A stretch of 64,000 nt of DNA from Puffinus mauretanicus (GCA_023333565.1 JAJKFH010000948.1:992001-1056000), one strand, 5' to 3'. Positions 24,781 to 38,592 are shown, counted from the stretch's first letter. Notes: generated from the sequence alone by a model not told the origin. Made by a program: numbers and translations.

Positions 24781-25619
24781 GTAACCTAGGCTGCTAGTTC
24801 ATGAAAGATGGTGACAATGGCAGTTACTGGCCTTCTGATCCTGGGCCACTCTGTTTTCATACTTGGTAGTCACCAAATTTCTGGAAGGACTCGTTCCAGT
24901 GGTCTTCTCTTCCAGGTTCTGTGCAGCATTTACGGGGCCTGTCTCGCACTCCCTCGGTGGTACCTGCTGCCGATACTGCCTGTCACCGAATGTCGCCTTC
25001 TGCGGCCGAATGCTGGCTATTGCATTGGCTGAGAGATCTGGGGAAACCATGGCCCACCCTGGGGTCTTGCCTGGAGCTCTACAATTTCCAGGAATCTTAG
25101 AGGTGTGGAGGAAAAATGTGTTAATTTTCCCTTTTTCCCCTCAATTTCTTCAATAAACTTTCCGAGGTACTTTGTGTTATTTGACAGGATGGGTAGAAGC
25201 AGAGAAGTGCAGTCAGTGCTTCTTCAAAGTGATTTTTTTTCACAGGCTTTCTTTCCTGCCTCCCTTCTGCGGCACTACTCGTTCACTATTGACGAGGCTC
25301 TAGGGCGCTGAACAGCAGCTGATTTTGTTTGCGTGGCTGAACATGGTAGATACTTGTTACATGGCAATTTGTCACATTCATGTGAGACCGCACTTTGACT
25401 TGTTATAAGCTTGTCTTTCCACTTAGTGCTCACTTCAGGTTTTGTTCTGAGGGCTTTCTGGACAAAGAAATGCGGTTCTTCTCTACCATTTCTGAGAATT
25501 AGGAGCTCACCATTTTACAACTAGCTCTACAGTAAATCAGCTAAAGTAGTTGTTAATAATGACAAATACCTGGAATTTGACAGTGCCCTTTAGAACAAAA
25601 ATAATTTATACAAAGAGAA

Positions 25620-25760
25620 GTGCTATTCTGTTGGTTGTGGGGTTGTGGTTTTTCCTTCTCTTTTTCTTGCTTGTCACTTTATTTTTCTGGCTTGGGGGCA
25701 TCTTTTTGTTTTTGTGGCGGGGGAGTGGAGGGGGTGGGGAGTGTGTTTCTCTTTGAAGTC
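25620..25760 (+). repeat. T/G-rich low-complexity tract
   Basis: Long T-rich then G-rich stretch with G-runs at 25694-25698, 25719-25723, 25730-25734 and 25736-25739. Frames through it are artefacts of composition. Confidence 0.65.
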
Positions 25761-28700
25761 CTGGTTCCAAGCTCTTACCAGTTAGTGTCAGGCTTTACCT
25801 TGTATGCCCTTTGTGTTACAATATGACTTGTTTTGTTGGTCTTTGTATTTTTTTCCATGAAATATCTTCAGACCTGAAAATACTTTAAGAGCTATAGTCT
25901 TGGGCAGAATTGATAGAATCTAGAAATTGTATTTTGCTAAAACAACATAAATGAAGAAGTTTAGTACATTCATGTGCCAACATAAATAAGAACATGTTGT
26001 TGCCAGACGGTCAGTTCTAAAAACAAGATCTTGCTAATTGAAACATAGATATTTCCCACAAAAATAACACGGCATTATTATAACTGTCTGTAGGCAGTTG
26101 GCTTTATGCTTCTGTTCCCTACAATACCTATATAAAAATTGAGCAGGTTTCTTTACAAAACTCCCTGTCGAGACCAAATATTGGTTTCCCATAACCATAC
26201 AACATGATTTCCTTCAAAACGAATTCTGCAACCGGTTGCCAAAGCCAGCATGTAAGTGTTAAAAAGTGAAAGGTTAAGCCCCTCTGAAGAGAGGGCATAG
26301 CCAAGGATGTCAAGTGTGTTATGCAGTCAGTCCGTCCCTCTGCGGCAGGATCGGGAAGGCAGGCAGTGGCAGCGCAGGGGCCGGAACTGGGAACCGGCCA
26401 GAACTGGGAACTGGAAGGGGGAGCTGCGCTCGCTGGGAAGAGCATGTGGGCTCTGTGCTGGCTGAGTTGTGAAGTTACTGATTTTTGACTGGCAGAACCT
26501 CCCTAGGGCAAAATAAATCTTTCACCAGTATGGGGAAGGGCAGATACAGTAAGTAGTATTTCCACGTGTCAAAACACAGCTGAGCTTCACGGCATAGTTT
26601 TCACAGCTCAGAAGAAGTTCTTATTATAGTAGCGTGCTCATCTCTGCCTATCCTGCTGAATGAGTCCCTACCCTGACGTGTGGATCAGCTGACCTGCAAG
26701 GTGATTTACAGTGTAAATTGGGTGAAAGTTTCTCTTGGTTCATCCTCCTTCGTTCACTGATGGTTTCTTCTTTCTCCTCAGAATTCTCACACCCTTCGTA
26801 TAGTTTTTTTATTTTAGATCTCTTACGTTGATTAGCTTTCTTTACTCTCTCCTCCCCCTTTTCTGCTCTTAAATTATATGTTTCAGGTTTAGACCATTCC
26901 TTATTTTTAGAGATTGGATTGAGACATAATATTAAGACTTGATTGATAATACCACTGCTGTCTATAGCAGGCTCCTTATACCCTTTTTCCTGGGCCATCT
27001 TGAACTAGCAGCTGAGACGAACAGGATATTAGAAGGGACATAAGTCTGGTGCAGGATAATAGTTCTTGTGTTTCCCTGAGGTTTTCTCTCCCCCTTTGTC
27101 TTCTTCCCGGTGTGTTCCCATCATTCTTCTGGTCTTTCCCTCTATGCCCTCTATCTAAATCCTACATAACATAGTCTTTCCATACATATGCTCTCCCCCC
27201 AGGCTTCCCTGTCTCTTAAGACGTGTGAACTTAGCCTGTTTTCTCACTCTGGCGCTGTTGGTCCAGAACATTCCCTGAAAATTTTCTGAAACTCTTTGGA
27301 TCTTTGCTTCAGCACCTTTCATTAGCACTATGTCTATGTTTTTATGTTGCGTACCTTCTTGTGCCTCTTTACCTGAACATCATCCCATCTCTGCTTCTAA
27401 TCTGATGACAGGCTTCTGATCACCTTTAATCTTAAAACTATTGGGTTTGGGTTTTTTCTTTTAACTGTGTAGTTTGTATGTGTTTTATGTTTCTGGCCTG
27501 GATGCCTCCTCCTTCGCCCGAACATGTGTGTGTGTTTATACGTAAGAATCTTGCGTTGAAGTGATACAACCCATAAACCATTCCATCACGTGTAGTCTGC
27601 TAGAGTAATTTGGTTTTAGTAGTTTCCACTGATCCCTCAGATCTCTTTGCTTCCTGTCGAAGCTCCTTCTTCTAATGCATGTTAAGGTATTTACTGATAC
27701 ACAGAAGACTCATCCTAGCTGTGAAATGCAATGGAGGTGACTCCTTTGTTGCCCTTACAAGCATGACACCTGAAATCTGTCTTGTCATTCTCCAGGTGCC
27801 CCCCTCTGAAAATTGTTGTTTTCTCCTCTAAGCATCCACTGCCCCTGAGCACCTATCTGTTGTACAGCCAGGCATATACACAATTCAAGAAGAGCGGGGT
27901 TGCTAAATCTGCTTCTGACAGCTTCAAGAAAACAAAGTGAAATGATTACCAGGAGGACAGCAGTTTCCCACAGCTGAGATAGTGGAGAATCTAAACAGTG
28001 AGAGGGCAGATTGCAATCCCTACTGTGTTTCTACACCAGTGGGTTTGAGTTTATGTCAAGGTGATGTCATTCAGGCTGATACTTATGAATATTCCATTAC
28101 AAGGTAATGAGAACAGATGTATGCAATGACAAAACTGAGTAAGAATGACAGTTGAATGCAATCTACGAGTAGACAAACAGAAGTCTACATTGCATTTAAA
28201 TGCATCATGGGGGAAACCCCAGAACTGAGTCCCCCAAACTCAGATGCTTCAGTTTTGGCTTTTCCCTTCTTTTTCCTTAATTTTTATTTGTTTCTTCATG
28301 GTAGTCTGCTGGCATGATATTTTCATGGTTCCTAATTTGAACAATTAGTAAAGATGGGTAGGCCTTTTGCTTTAAAGCAGACCAGGATTTGGAAATCCTG
28401 TTTCAACTCTTGGCTTGCTTGACAGTCACTTTGTTTGTTGTTCAAAATATGGTGTGGAAGATCAGCAACTGAAAATTTTTAAGCACAGCTCTTGGCAACT
28501 TAAATTGCTGTTTAGCATACTTAGTTATTATTTTTAAATATAATGCTATCCTCAAATGACTGATACTGTATAATTTAAAGATGTTATAACATCAGGTACA
28601 CCGTGTTTGAGTCAAGGGTTTGTTTCCTTAGAAGTGGGAAGGGTATGGTTAATGAGATCTCTTCCAGCTGGCTAGCGTAACTTTGCAAAGTAGGTTTTAT

Positions 28701-30516
28701 TGTTGTTTTTCTGGTATGGTCTGGGGCTCTAGTTTCATGCTGTTTCTGTGTATGAGAGAAAGAAAACTCAAAGGGGCTGTAATTGTGTATCATGGCTGAT
28801 ACCTTGTCACTGCGTAATTTCTGTAGAACTCGCAAGTGATTCTGAGTATATAAAAACTGTGCTGGTAGCACTGAAACCGCTTTCATCTAGGTGGGGGTTC
28901 AATCTTTTTTCCCTTACACCTTCTTGTATTTGTATGCAGAATGTGTGTTTGAACAATGAAGCATAAACAATTCAAACCCCTTGTTCAGAAAAATAAGAAA
29001 TAAGTAGTCATTGCAGCAGATGTTACTGTCTCTTCCCTGAGGGCACAGACAGTCAGAACCCAAATTCCCTTTAATTATCCCAGTAATAGACATATGCACA
29101 CACATAAGACTGCAGAAATATGTACTTCTAGCTGGGGAAGCTCTGGCAGGACAAAGAAAACAGGAATGCAGGCTGGATTTTAGACCTCGAGACTTGGGAG
29201 GTTAGAGCAGATTGTAAAAGCAGGTCCGGGAACCAGGGCAGGGCAATTGCCGTGGCTGCCTAGGGAGCGGTACGCAACTCCTGGGGCAGTGGCTTTGTGC
29301 CTAACGAGAGAACCAATGGCAGATGTGAGGAGTCGGGTGGAAGGAAGTAAGTTTACTGTAGGCTTAAGAAAGAAGTTCAAGTTCACTCATTTAAGGTCAA
29401 GAAACATAGACTTTAAGTATGCTTTATTTTCTGTTTTTCCTATTAATAATAAATAAATTACTTTCAGCCCTGCCTCATTACCTCCAAAATGGTTCTGGAG
29501 CTGTAATAGTTGTTTAAAAAACAAAAGCCTAATAAGCAGGTGGTGAACTTTCTGGAAAATGTCAAGAGTTTATGGTCTTGGGATTTGTTTTATTAGAGAT
29601 GATTTAAAGTGGAGAGGAGCTTGGGGAGTTGGCAGAGCTTCTAGATAAGGCTAGAGCTACATATTTATTTCTTGGCCTCTGCAGTTCTCTTTGTAAGGAA
29701 AGGCAAGCTTCAGGAGTTAAGTTGTATTGGATAGTAGAAGGAAGGCAGCTGCCTTGTTTGTGATCTAAAGAGACATCCAGAATACTGGATCTTGAAAGGG
29801 AGCTGTAGTTTTGAGGTTGGTTTTGTCTTTTTGTTGTTGTGTTTTTTTTTTTCTCCCCTCCTTATAAGCAAAAATGAGCTCTGAACTGCAGATGGAGATC
29901 TGACGCGTTTTCATGTTTCCAAAGGGGAACCAAATGTAGTGTGGTAAGACTTAAAAGAGGAATCTTTTAGTTTGTGGTTGCTGATTTAATCATGCTAGGC
30001 AAAGTCGTAACTCCATCTTTTCTTTTATAGAGGATTGGATTGCATTAGCTAACCCTGCCTAAACAATCGTTTTTTTTTTTTCCCTTGGCGGGAAGAAATG
30101 ATGTTTTATTTTCTTATATCTTCCTGGATCCCTATTTTAGAAATTGTACAGTTCTTACTGTCTAATTACTGTCTAATTACCAGAATGTCTATATATTTCA
30201 ATGTATTATCTAGATAAATATTCTTAATTTTTATAAGAAATAGTTTTAATTTTCAATTTTATGAAAAATTAGAGATTAGCTACTATAAATACATATTCTT
30301 TTGTTTCCCAGTTATGATGTCCACATTCTCTTAATTCTGTATTACTAAAGTCAGCGGTGTACACAGCCCCAGTGTAAATGTGTTCTGTATGATAAGGGCT
30401 ACATGCAATGTCTTTTTCACTAAAATGCAATCCTGAGTATTGTAACAAACCTATCTGTCCTAATCCTTTCATTTTACAGAGAAGCATGAAATGGTGTCAG
30501 CTGATGCCATCTTTTT

Positions 30517-30568
30517 GTTGTTGAACTAGCGAACTAGTTGAACTAGTTCAACAACTAGTTGTTGAACT
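30517..30568. repeat. Nested perfect palindromes (24 bp and 16 bp)
   Basis: 30545-30568 is a perfect 24-bp palindrome built on AACTAGTT. 30537-30552 is an overlapping perfect 16-bp palindrome. 30517-30529 and 30543-30555 form a further 13-bp inverted repeat. All are reiterations of GTTGAACTAG and its complement. Confidence 0.9.
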
Positions 30569-31905
30569 TTTCTCTGCATATGTTGTGTCTAGTCTGCTTC
30601 TGGTGTACTCCATTTAGATTATTAGAGCCTCCTGGTAGCAAAGACTGTTAGATCTGTTACATCCATGACCCTCCTTAGCCTTGACATCTGGATGTTTGTA
30701 CCATATATATGAAAAAGTGGACATGCCAACTATCTTCTACTCTCCGTAACAGGTGGACCAGGAATGTCACCGGGGCATGGGCTGGGGTTGACTTGGCTTT
30801 TCAGTTTTTTTAAAACAGATTTGTCTCTTTCTGTAAGGTTTAAATGTTAGAGAGTTGCTTTTTTCTTGTTTGTCCATTTGACTAAGGTTCTTAATGGAGT
30901 AGTTTGTCCTTCTGGTGTACTAAAAATTACAGAAAAGGCACCTTCCTGGCCTCTGATTCATCCTGGTGGAGGGTATGTGCTTGGCATCTTAGGCTTCGAT
31001 TACTTTGCTATTTTCTTGTTCCTTATACATAATTCAACTCTGGGACTAAAATGCAATGCTGGTACTACCTTTAAGCTCTACTATTGTAAGAAGCATTAAT
31101 AATTATTTTCTCTGCCTCTGAAATGCGTGCTAAAGAAGGAGAGCATTAGGAGCCCTGTAGAAAGGGTTAATGAATGCCCAGAGTGTTGACCTGAGGCTGT
31201 TACTGTATTGAGTGCTCCTGGCTTTGCATCCTATAGGGAGTCTGCACGCACAGCCTAGGCCACAGGCACTCTGCAGCATCTCCCTGTGGGCTTTTCCCCA
31301 AACCTCCTGTGGGAGAGAGCTCCACAGCATGGGCAAGACACAGTCACCTGAGTGATACTGTTCTGCAAGACAATCTGCCTAAGCAGTCAGGATCGTAAAG
31401 CTAAGGAGGTATATGATCCTGGAAGCAGATCTGCCAGCATACCGTTGCATATAGAAAGCATGTGTCTGGAATTATAGGTTTTGGAAAAGCAGCTTGTAAT
31501 AGGCAGGCCTTCTCTGCTTTGCACTGAGCCGCTGTTTTCAAAGTGTTCAGCTTCTACCACGGGCCTTATGGAAGAATAGCAAGTAGCAGGGCAGGTGTTC
31601 ATGCTCAGATTTTGAGATGAGTATAATTCGCATATTGTTTTTGCTGGGGTACTTCTAATTCCTAGAATGAGTCTTTTCTGTGAGAGAAATGGAAAAATAT
31701 TTGTACTATATTTGTTAGATGAGTTTTTTGGTTTATGATTTGCTTGTCTTGTCTTGTCTTTGCTTGTCTTTCTCAAAAGAAATGGCACTTTTAATGATTT
31801 CATGGTTAATGCATCCAACAGGAATATACCCATCAGGAAAAGCCCGTTCTGGCCTGTTTTGCAACAGTGCTAGGCTAGGATAGAGGAAGAATTAGGTCCA
31901 AAGTA

Positions 31906-32010
31906 AGTACAAATATGTAAAGAATGACTTTAAGTCATTAAGTAATGTACAATAATGTACATGAAGTACAAATGTGTAAAGAATGATTTTACAAATACGT
32001 CAAGAATAAC
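31906..32010 (+). repeat. Imperfect local duplications of a 27-bp unit
   Basis: AGTACAAATATGTAAAGAAT at 31906 recurs with few changes at 31965, and a more diverged third version begins at 31991. Intervals are about 59 and 26 bp. Confidence 0.7.
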
Positions 32011-33456
32011 TTGCATTTTTATGGGTTTAAACACTATGTACCAGAAATAGAACCACCATAGTTGTGGTGGAGCTTCACGGCACTGCAGCCTGAGGAGTGC
32101 ACAGGGTAGTTTGTTCAGGTGTAGCACAGGTTTCTCTCCACTACAATGAGAACTGGACAAGCCCTGATGGCTAAGCTAGAAGTCCGTTTGCAGCTGTGTT
32201 TTCAGAAGCTCATCTGAGGAAAAAAACACCTGTATATGATATCTTATATTGTCACTTACATGTTTGTAACCATAGCTGCTTTCTTCCCGTTATTTACTTC
32301 CTTTTTTTTAAAAAACTTTATTGCTCAAAATTATTTAAAACACAGAGTCATTGTACATGGATGCTGAGCAACACATGCCTTGAATAAGTACTAGAAAAAT
32401 AAGTTATATTGTTGATAAACTAAGCCTCAGCCCCTTTGGGATAAGCAGGGATCAATTGTGATTGGTTTCAGAAGTAGTACAGCTGTTCTTTGGCTGAACT
32501 GTCATGATGGAGTCCTCTTTTTTTGTTGGAACCTGTGGAATAGTACTTGCATGCATTTCCTTTCTTCACCTGAGCTGTGGTACCTTTTTTCCTTTCATCT
32601 GCAGTGAGACAATGACTTACCAGCAAGGGTGTGTTTAATGCATTTCTGTGAGGAGAGAATACAGTGAAAGGGCTAGAAAAGACTGGTGATTGGAAATGTA
32701 GGAAAAAGAAGTATAGACAAAAGTGAATCGTAAAAGATGCAACAGGCTCTGGCATGCCATTTTTCTTCTCTTTTTTTCCCAACACAGAGCAATGCTTGTT
32801 TTCCTGAAGTTGTTCTGAATGAATTTATTATTCATTTATATTAAAATGGGAATTTTAAAATGAGGACTTAACAATCACACTGAATTGATACCGATGATGC
32901 ACAGAAATTACTGAAGAAAATCTTGTTTTTCTCAGTCCTAGTTTTAAAATAATTAGGGACAACCGAGTCCTGAAGCATCACAGCAGAGTGTTTACAAGTG
33001 CACCTGTGTCCTTAAAGGGCAAATGTTGCAAATAAATCCCGAAACAGGGCATGCTGAATGAGTGAACAGGTGGGTTGCCTCTTCAGCCATGACACTTTGC
33101 TTAATAGATTCCCCTGGGGTTAATGGGGCTGGCACCAGGGCAGCGGGGTGATGGGATGGAGTCAACGTGGCACATCACTGCCGAGACTTCTGACTTGTCT
33201 TGCTGCCTTTGAAGAGGATAGTAATGTAACTTGAGTATCACAGGAAGAGAAGATCTAAGGCTAAAATCATTATACAGCTTCAGGAAGACGGGGATTATTG
33301 CATCATCCTTAGATTAGATACATTTAATTATAAAATAACTTCAGCATGCAGTAGTATATTTTAATTTTCTTATGATAAGATTAGTGAATTTGTCATACTG
33401 ATGCCACCCAGAGACTTGGGTTAATATTGCAAATCTGCTAGTTTTCAACTGTGGTG

Positions 33457-33457
<1 letters not shown>

Positions 33458-33509
<52 letters not shown>
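33458..33509 (+). repeat. (TAT)n trinucleotide microsatellite, about 17 units
   Basis: Uninterrupted TAT/ATT repeat of 52 bp in intron 1. Length suggests it is polymorphic. Confidence 0.97.
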
Positions 33510-33510
<1 letters not shown>

Positions 33511-34659
33511 TTTGCTAACAGACTTTCTTCAAGAAGGTGGTACTGTGCATATGTTTAACTTTGTGCTCACTATTTTCAGAAAGGACACCATGGCATGAGG
33601 CATCACATACATACATCATAAACACTACTGAAATTTTTAATGTCTATGTTAATTTTTTAATGAAATCAGGAGGTCTTTATTGTCTTTTAACTTTGTTATT
33701 TACCATTAAAGATCACTTCTGAATTCAGTTCTAAACATACCACTCTATTCCTTATTAGTCATTTCTCAATTTATTTTACTGCTTACTATAGCTCTACTTT
33801 GAAGGGCTGAATAATAAAGCTTAGGTTAGAGGGAACTTTACTATTTCATTTGCGAAGAACTGTAGAGCTCAGCCCTTGGCAAGTCCTTGGACAATGTAAA
33901 CCAAACAAGCTATGGCCTGTTGGGCAGATACTAAATTTAAAGTAAAACAGAGACAGGTTTGTGGACTTTTATTTTTTTGTATGAGTATCTGATGTTCTCC
34001 TGCCCAGCTTTGATGGTTAACCTCCTGTGTCTTTAAAGGTGTTTAGGAGACTCCCTTGACCTGTCCTAGGAGCTGAGGGGACTTCAGTGCGTTTGCTTTG
34101 CCAAAGGTTTATGAGCCATAGCAAACTTTGTTTCCTATTAAATCTAAGCTATTAAAAAAAAAAACAAAAACCCAAACCTGAAACCCCTAGGAAAACCCAC
34201 AGCATGTGAAAAAGAGCTGCAGCTTTCTCGGAATCCAACTTTTTCCAATACCCATCTTTTAGTTCCATGGGAAAACACGCATTTTCTTTCGGGAATGTTT
34301 TTGAGTTATAAGGCCTGCAGATTTCAGTCCTGTGATAACAATTAAAAGGAAAAAAAAAATCTTTTTTTGCTAAGGGTAGGTATGTCTTGAATATACCGAA
34401 AGGACCCAGTGTGTGTTGGAGACCAGCTGTTGTCGTGACTGTATGTATACCACGACACAGTTTTCCATGGACAGCTTTAAGTCTGAGATGGGTGTCTGCA
34501 GAACGGTAAACATTCATACTTAGTTTTAAAGGGGAGAAAAAAAAATCCACGTTGAAGGTGTGTCTGAATAAGTGTTTTCAGTATGAGGAGTAAGAAGAGA
34601 CAAGTCACTAAAGGGCTAGGTATTTTACTGTGCTGCACGTGAACTGAGGGCAGAGGAGA

Positions 34660-34686
34660 GGGAGGGGAATGCCGGGAAGGGGAGGG
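34660..34686 (+). other. G-quadruplex-type motif on the + strand
   Basis: Five runs of three or four G (34660-34662, 34664-34667, 34674-34676, 34679-34682, 34684-34686) with loops of 1-6 nt. A GGGGCGGG box follows at about 34700. Confidence 0.6.
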
Positions 34687-36801
34687 TTAGCATTGGAAAG
34701 GGGCGGGATGTTGCTTTTGTCACCTGTGATCAGCAGGCAGTACGATTAGGTTACGTGCCAGCAGGCCAGCTTAACTAACTTACACATTTATTTATGGTAC
34801 TGTTGTAGTATACAAAATCTATAGCTGTGTTATTTTGTGAAGCTCGTGATGTGACATCTATGTGAAAACCATTAATAAAGTGAAATTATTATTGCTTACT
34901 ACTTTACCATGAGTTTTTAATTCAAAGAAGAATAATTTATAGACCTTTAATAGCTTGTTTGACTCTAAGGAGATAACTCGTAACAGAACTGAAAGGTCTT
35001 GTTTCACCTAATGCTTTTCAGCTAGATTTTGCTGTTTAGATGAAAATAAGTCTAATTATTCTGTTGATTTGGTTACATAAATTTTCTGTAGTGTAACTCA
35101 AAGCAGAATTTCACCAATAAGCTTTTACTTTTACAGTTCAGATGGGTTTTGTCTGATTGTCTTTTTTTGTTTGTTTTTTTTTTTTTTTTGTTGGTGGTGC
35201 TTTTTTGTTTGTTTTCCCTTACAGAAGTATCACAAAGTTGTAGCTTTATCCCATGAAGGCTTATTGCTGTGTGACACGTGATGCCACTGTGACACACATG
35301 AGATACAGTTTCAGAGTGTTTACTGAAAAAAAACCAGCTCTAGCTGCCATTTGCTCTTCCTGACCTTATTCCCTCAAGCAAGAACTCTGCTGAATGCAAC
35401 AAAGACAGGATAAAATAATTCATCTTTTGGAGAGACAGAGGGGAATCAGATTTCAGAGAGATTTCTTGGCAAGTCCTCATTCTCTTCTTGTTCGCTAGCC
35501 TGGGCTTGCCTTGCCCTGCCTGGCCCCTGCCCCCTTGCTCCAAACCTGGAAATGGTCTCAGTCACCTGCTTGCTGTACCTTGAAGCTTTATTGTGCCTTG
35601 CTGAGACAGCAGGTCAAATGGAAGAGAATTGCGTCCTTGAATCTCAGTCTTCCCTGTAGTCTTCTGGCACCGCAACACCTCTGTGTACTGAAATGTCCCT
35701 GGCTGACCCATGCTATGGGGAGGTACTGCTTTCCTCATTTTGCAGGAGACCGAGGGTCTCATTTGTCATACCAACATGGAGCTGAAGTAATCCCATTCTC
35801 AACTGCTTGCCTTGTCTCTCTTTGAGAGACTGCTGTTTCCACACGGGTCTGGCTTTACCTGTGTGCAGATCTGCTGCTGAGCCAGCGGCGTTTTCAGCTC
35901 AGCGTATTTGCACACAGCCATACAAATGTGAATGTTAACACATCGATAGCCTGAGTTGTACCTTGGCAGTTTAGGAGTAGACTTGTGTGTGATTCTGCAA
36001 GATTGTACCTCAGAGACAGAAACCTCTGGGCGTGAGCATAGGCAGAGGGAGCCCAGGGAGCCGAGGCTGCCATCTCGAAGAGTGCAAATTCCCTCTGTGT
36101 GTGAGGCAGCACTTCCCATGGCTTGTGCAACCACGTGGAAGGGGAACATAGCAGTCAAGGGGCTAAACCCATGTCCTGGATTGTCCTTCCAGTCCCTCTT
36201 GCGACCTCTGCCCACTGGCTTGGTTGAACTCCCAGCCTGGGTACTCTATTCTGTTTTTAAAGCCCTGATTTTTTTCCATAGGATATTTGTTCTGTGGTTT
36301 TATCAGTTATTCATCAGTATCGTGATTTTGTCTGAATTTCTGCTACTTTATAAAATGCTTTTACATCCATTTCTGTCCTAGTCACAGTGCTTGATACAAG
36401 GAAGAGTAGCCTCTCTGCATCTCTTGGAACTGAGAGCTGTTTCTGGTTGTGGGAGTGTGAGTATGTGTGTGTGTGTTTATTTTTTTCTATGAAGACCATA
36501 TGCATATTCTGTGTCCATGTGGGAAATGTCTGACGGAATTTATGGAGATTTTAGATACATTGGCTGATAAACTGATAAACATAATGTTATTTAGCTTTAT
36601 TTTTCTTTTCTTTTTTTTTTGGTCTTTTTTTCCAGTGAGATTCTTCAAGGCTTACATCTGGATTTCCTCATCTTCATTTTCTACCTAATTTCTCAACTTT
36701 TTAGAACTTTGCAATTGATTGATTCATATAAAATGCATGACTGAAAAGTTAAGGTTGCAAAATCAAGTACAAAAAAGTTAAGAAATGCCTCTTTTGGGCT
36801 T

Positions 36802-36863
36802 GCCTGTGTAGCCTTATATATAAATATAAATAGATAAATAAGTATGTACAAGGCTACACAGGC
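36802..36863. repeat. 62-nt inverted repeat with 14-bp perfect arms
   Basis: GCCTGTGTAGCCTT (36802-36815) is the exact reverse complement of 36850-36863. The stem extends inward to 36822/36843 with one mismatch and one G.T pair, leaving a 20-nt AT-rich loop. Confidence 0.85.
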
Positions 36864-37852
36864 CTATAATATATATAAAAATGTGTGCGTATATTTTTTT
36901 TTTTCCCTCCTACGGAATCCTGCTAGGTTCTATGCACAGCATCTGCAGTAGTAGCTGATGGCAGCTGTAATCATAGTTATTTAATATGTGGCCCCATCCC
37001 CTTTCCTGCCCAGTGTTCAGACCCTGATTTGAGAATCTATCCAGTGCATATGGAATCAACAGTGAATTTAGCTACAAGTTCTGCAGAACATGTACAAGCT
37101 GACATTACAAACCTGAAATTGCCCAGATGCATACAGGCTGTCATTAAAAATGCAGAAGTTAGTTTTCTGACACCCAAGTGATTCTACTGCACAGTTCCAT
37201 CTGTTTTTCCAAAGTATACGATGCTACAGCTTCTGCACAGGGCGTTTAATGGTTCTCTGCAACGGCTGAACACGATTTGACACAGAATAACATTTTTCTC
37301 CTGGGCCCTCTCCTTAGGAATGGATGACCTACTTGTGCTAAAGCTTTAATACTTAAATTAGGAACAAATCTTCCTGAAACAGGCACCACACTTGGATTAT
37401 TTCAACCCAGACATTTGCAAAAGGAAGAAAATATGCTTATGAGCAAAGTAAGGTGCTTAGAATGGGTTTAGCAACCTGAGCTGCCAGTGGTGATACCAGT
37501 ATCAAAAATTGCACTGCTACGGCACTCTCAGAGGGGTTGGTGTGGAATCTGTATTCTAAATAGTCGTGACCATGTGCTCACCTTTGGTCTTTTTAATGAC
37601 TATTTCACATCTATAGTCTTCAAATAGACAGTTCCACAGCCCGTTGTGCCATACATAGCCCTCTTCACCTTTCACATGCGGTCCAGACCGCTGCTTTGTG
37701 ACTACATTAAAAAAAACATAAATAAGAAAAATACTTCAATATGCTGAGAATTGGGAGAAAAACTCTAGAGGATGAGGCTTTTGTACAACTGCACTTTTTT
37801 TAAAGGACCATTTATGTCATTATAGCAATTTTATGTATTCTGTGTGTCTGTG

Positions 37853-37923
37853 TAAAAAAAAAAAAACAAAACAAAAACAAAAAAGAAAACAACAACAAAA
37901 AAACCAAAACCAAAAAAACAAAC
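37853..37923 (+). repeat. A-rich low-complexity tract with scattered C
   Basis: About 70 bp of A runs interrupted by single C or G. A 64-codon Lys/Gln/Asn-rich frame (37833-38027) over it is not a gene. Confidence 0.9.
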
Positions 37924-38592
37924 ACGTTGTGTTCCGGGAACAACATTTGTGTTCATATAGCTGCACTGGTGTGTATCCAGCTAGTGATAGGAATGCAAAA
38001 GTAACTACTAATAATGCAAATATTTAAGGATTTGGTGTGCAGTTATTTATGTGTGTTTAACTTTGAAAGTATGAATAGAGTCATATTCTGAATGGAAGTA
38101 ATTCTCCTCGCCAATTTTCAGCAACTCACCCACTTGTGTGCCGTGTTTTATGTAGCAGTAAATTGGTCTGAGAAAGGCAGGTTAAAAAAACCAAAAAGTT
38201 CACCCGAATGTCAAGTATTTTCCCTTTTTCATCCTTCATGTCTCAACCTTTTTATTGTGAAAATGATGAAAAGTCGTTTGCTTGTTTGTCTCATTGTTTT
38301 CCACTTGATCGGATCCTTTTTTAAAGAACAAAGCAAAAAACCGAAACCCCTAGTCCTCAGCTGCTTCTGATGCATGGAAAATGAATCCGAGGATGGTACT
38401 TGAGTATGTACCAGTGAGTTGTGGTGTTTTCTGCTTTACCTAAGGAGGAAAAACACATCTGGCTTACAAATCAGACCAAAATTTGAATACTTCATTCAAG
38501 CATGTATTGGGTCACTGCTCTACGTATTTTACAGGCCTGTAGTGTAAATTGTGTGGTATGGTGGTAAAAGTCTTCTGTGTTTCCTTAAAGGA

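Noticed and set aside
26648..26998. 116-codon minus-strand frame, Lys/Glu-rich
   Set aside because: No family recognised, no splice or repeat context, and similar frames are expected by chance over 64 kb. A protein search would settle it.
31387..31833. 148-codon minus-strand frame
   Set aside because: No recognisable motif, composition like translated noncoding DNA, and no supporting context.
35799..36381. Frames of 138 codons (minus) and 141 codons (plus) overlapping each other
   Set aside because: Opposite-strand overlap with no motif. Ordinary intron sequence with few stops.
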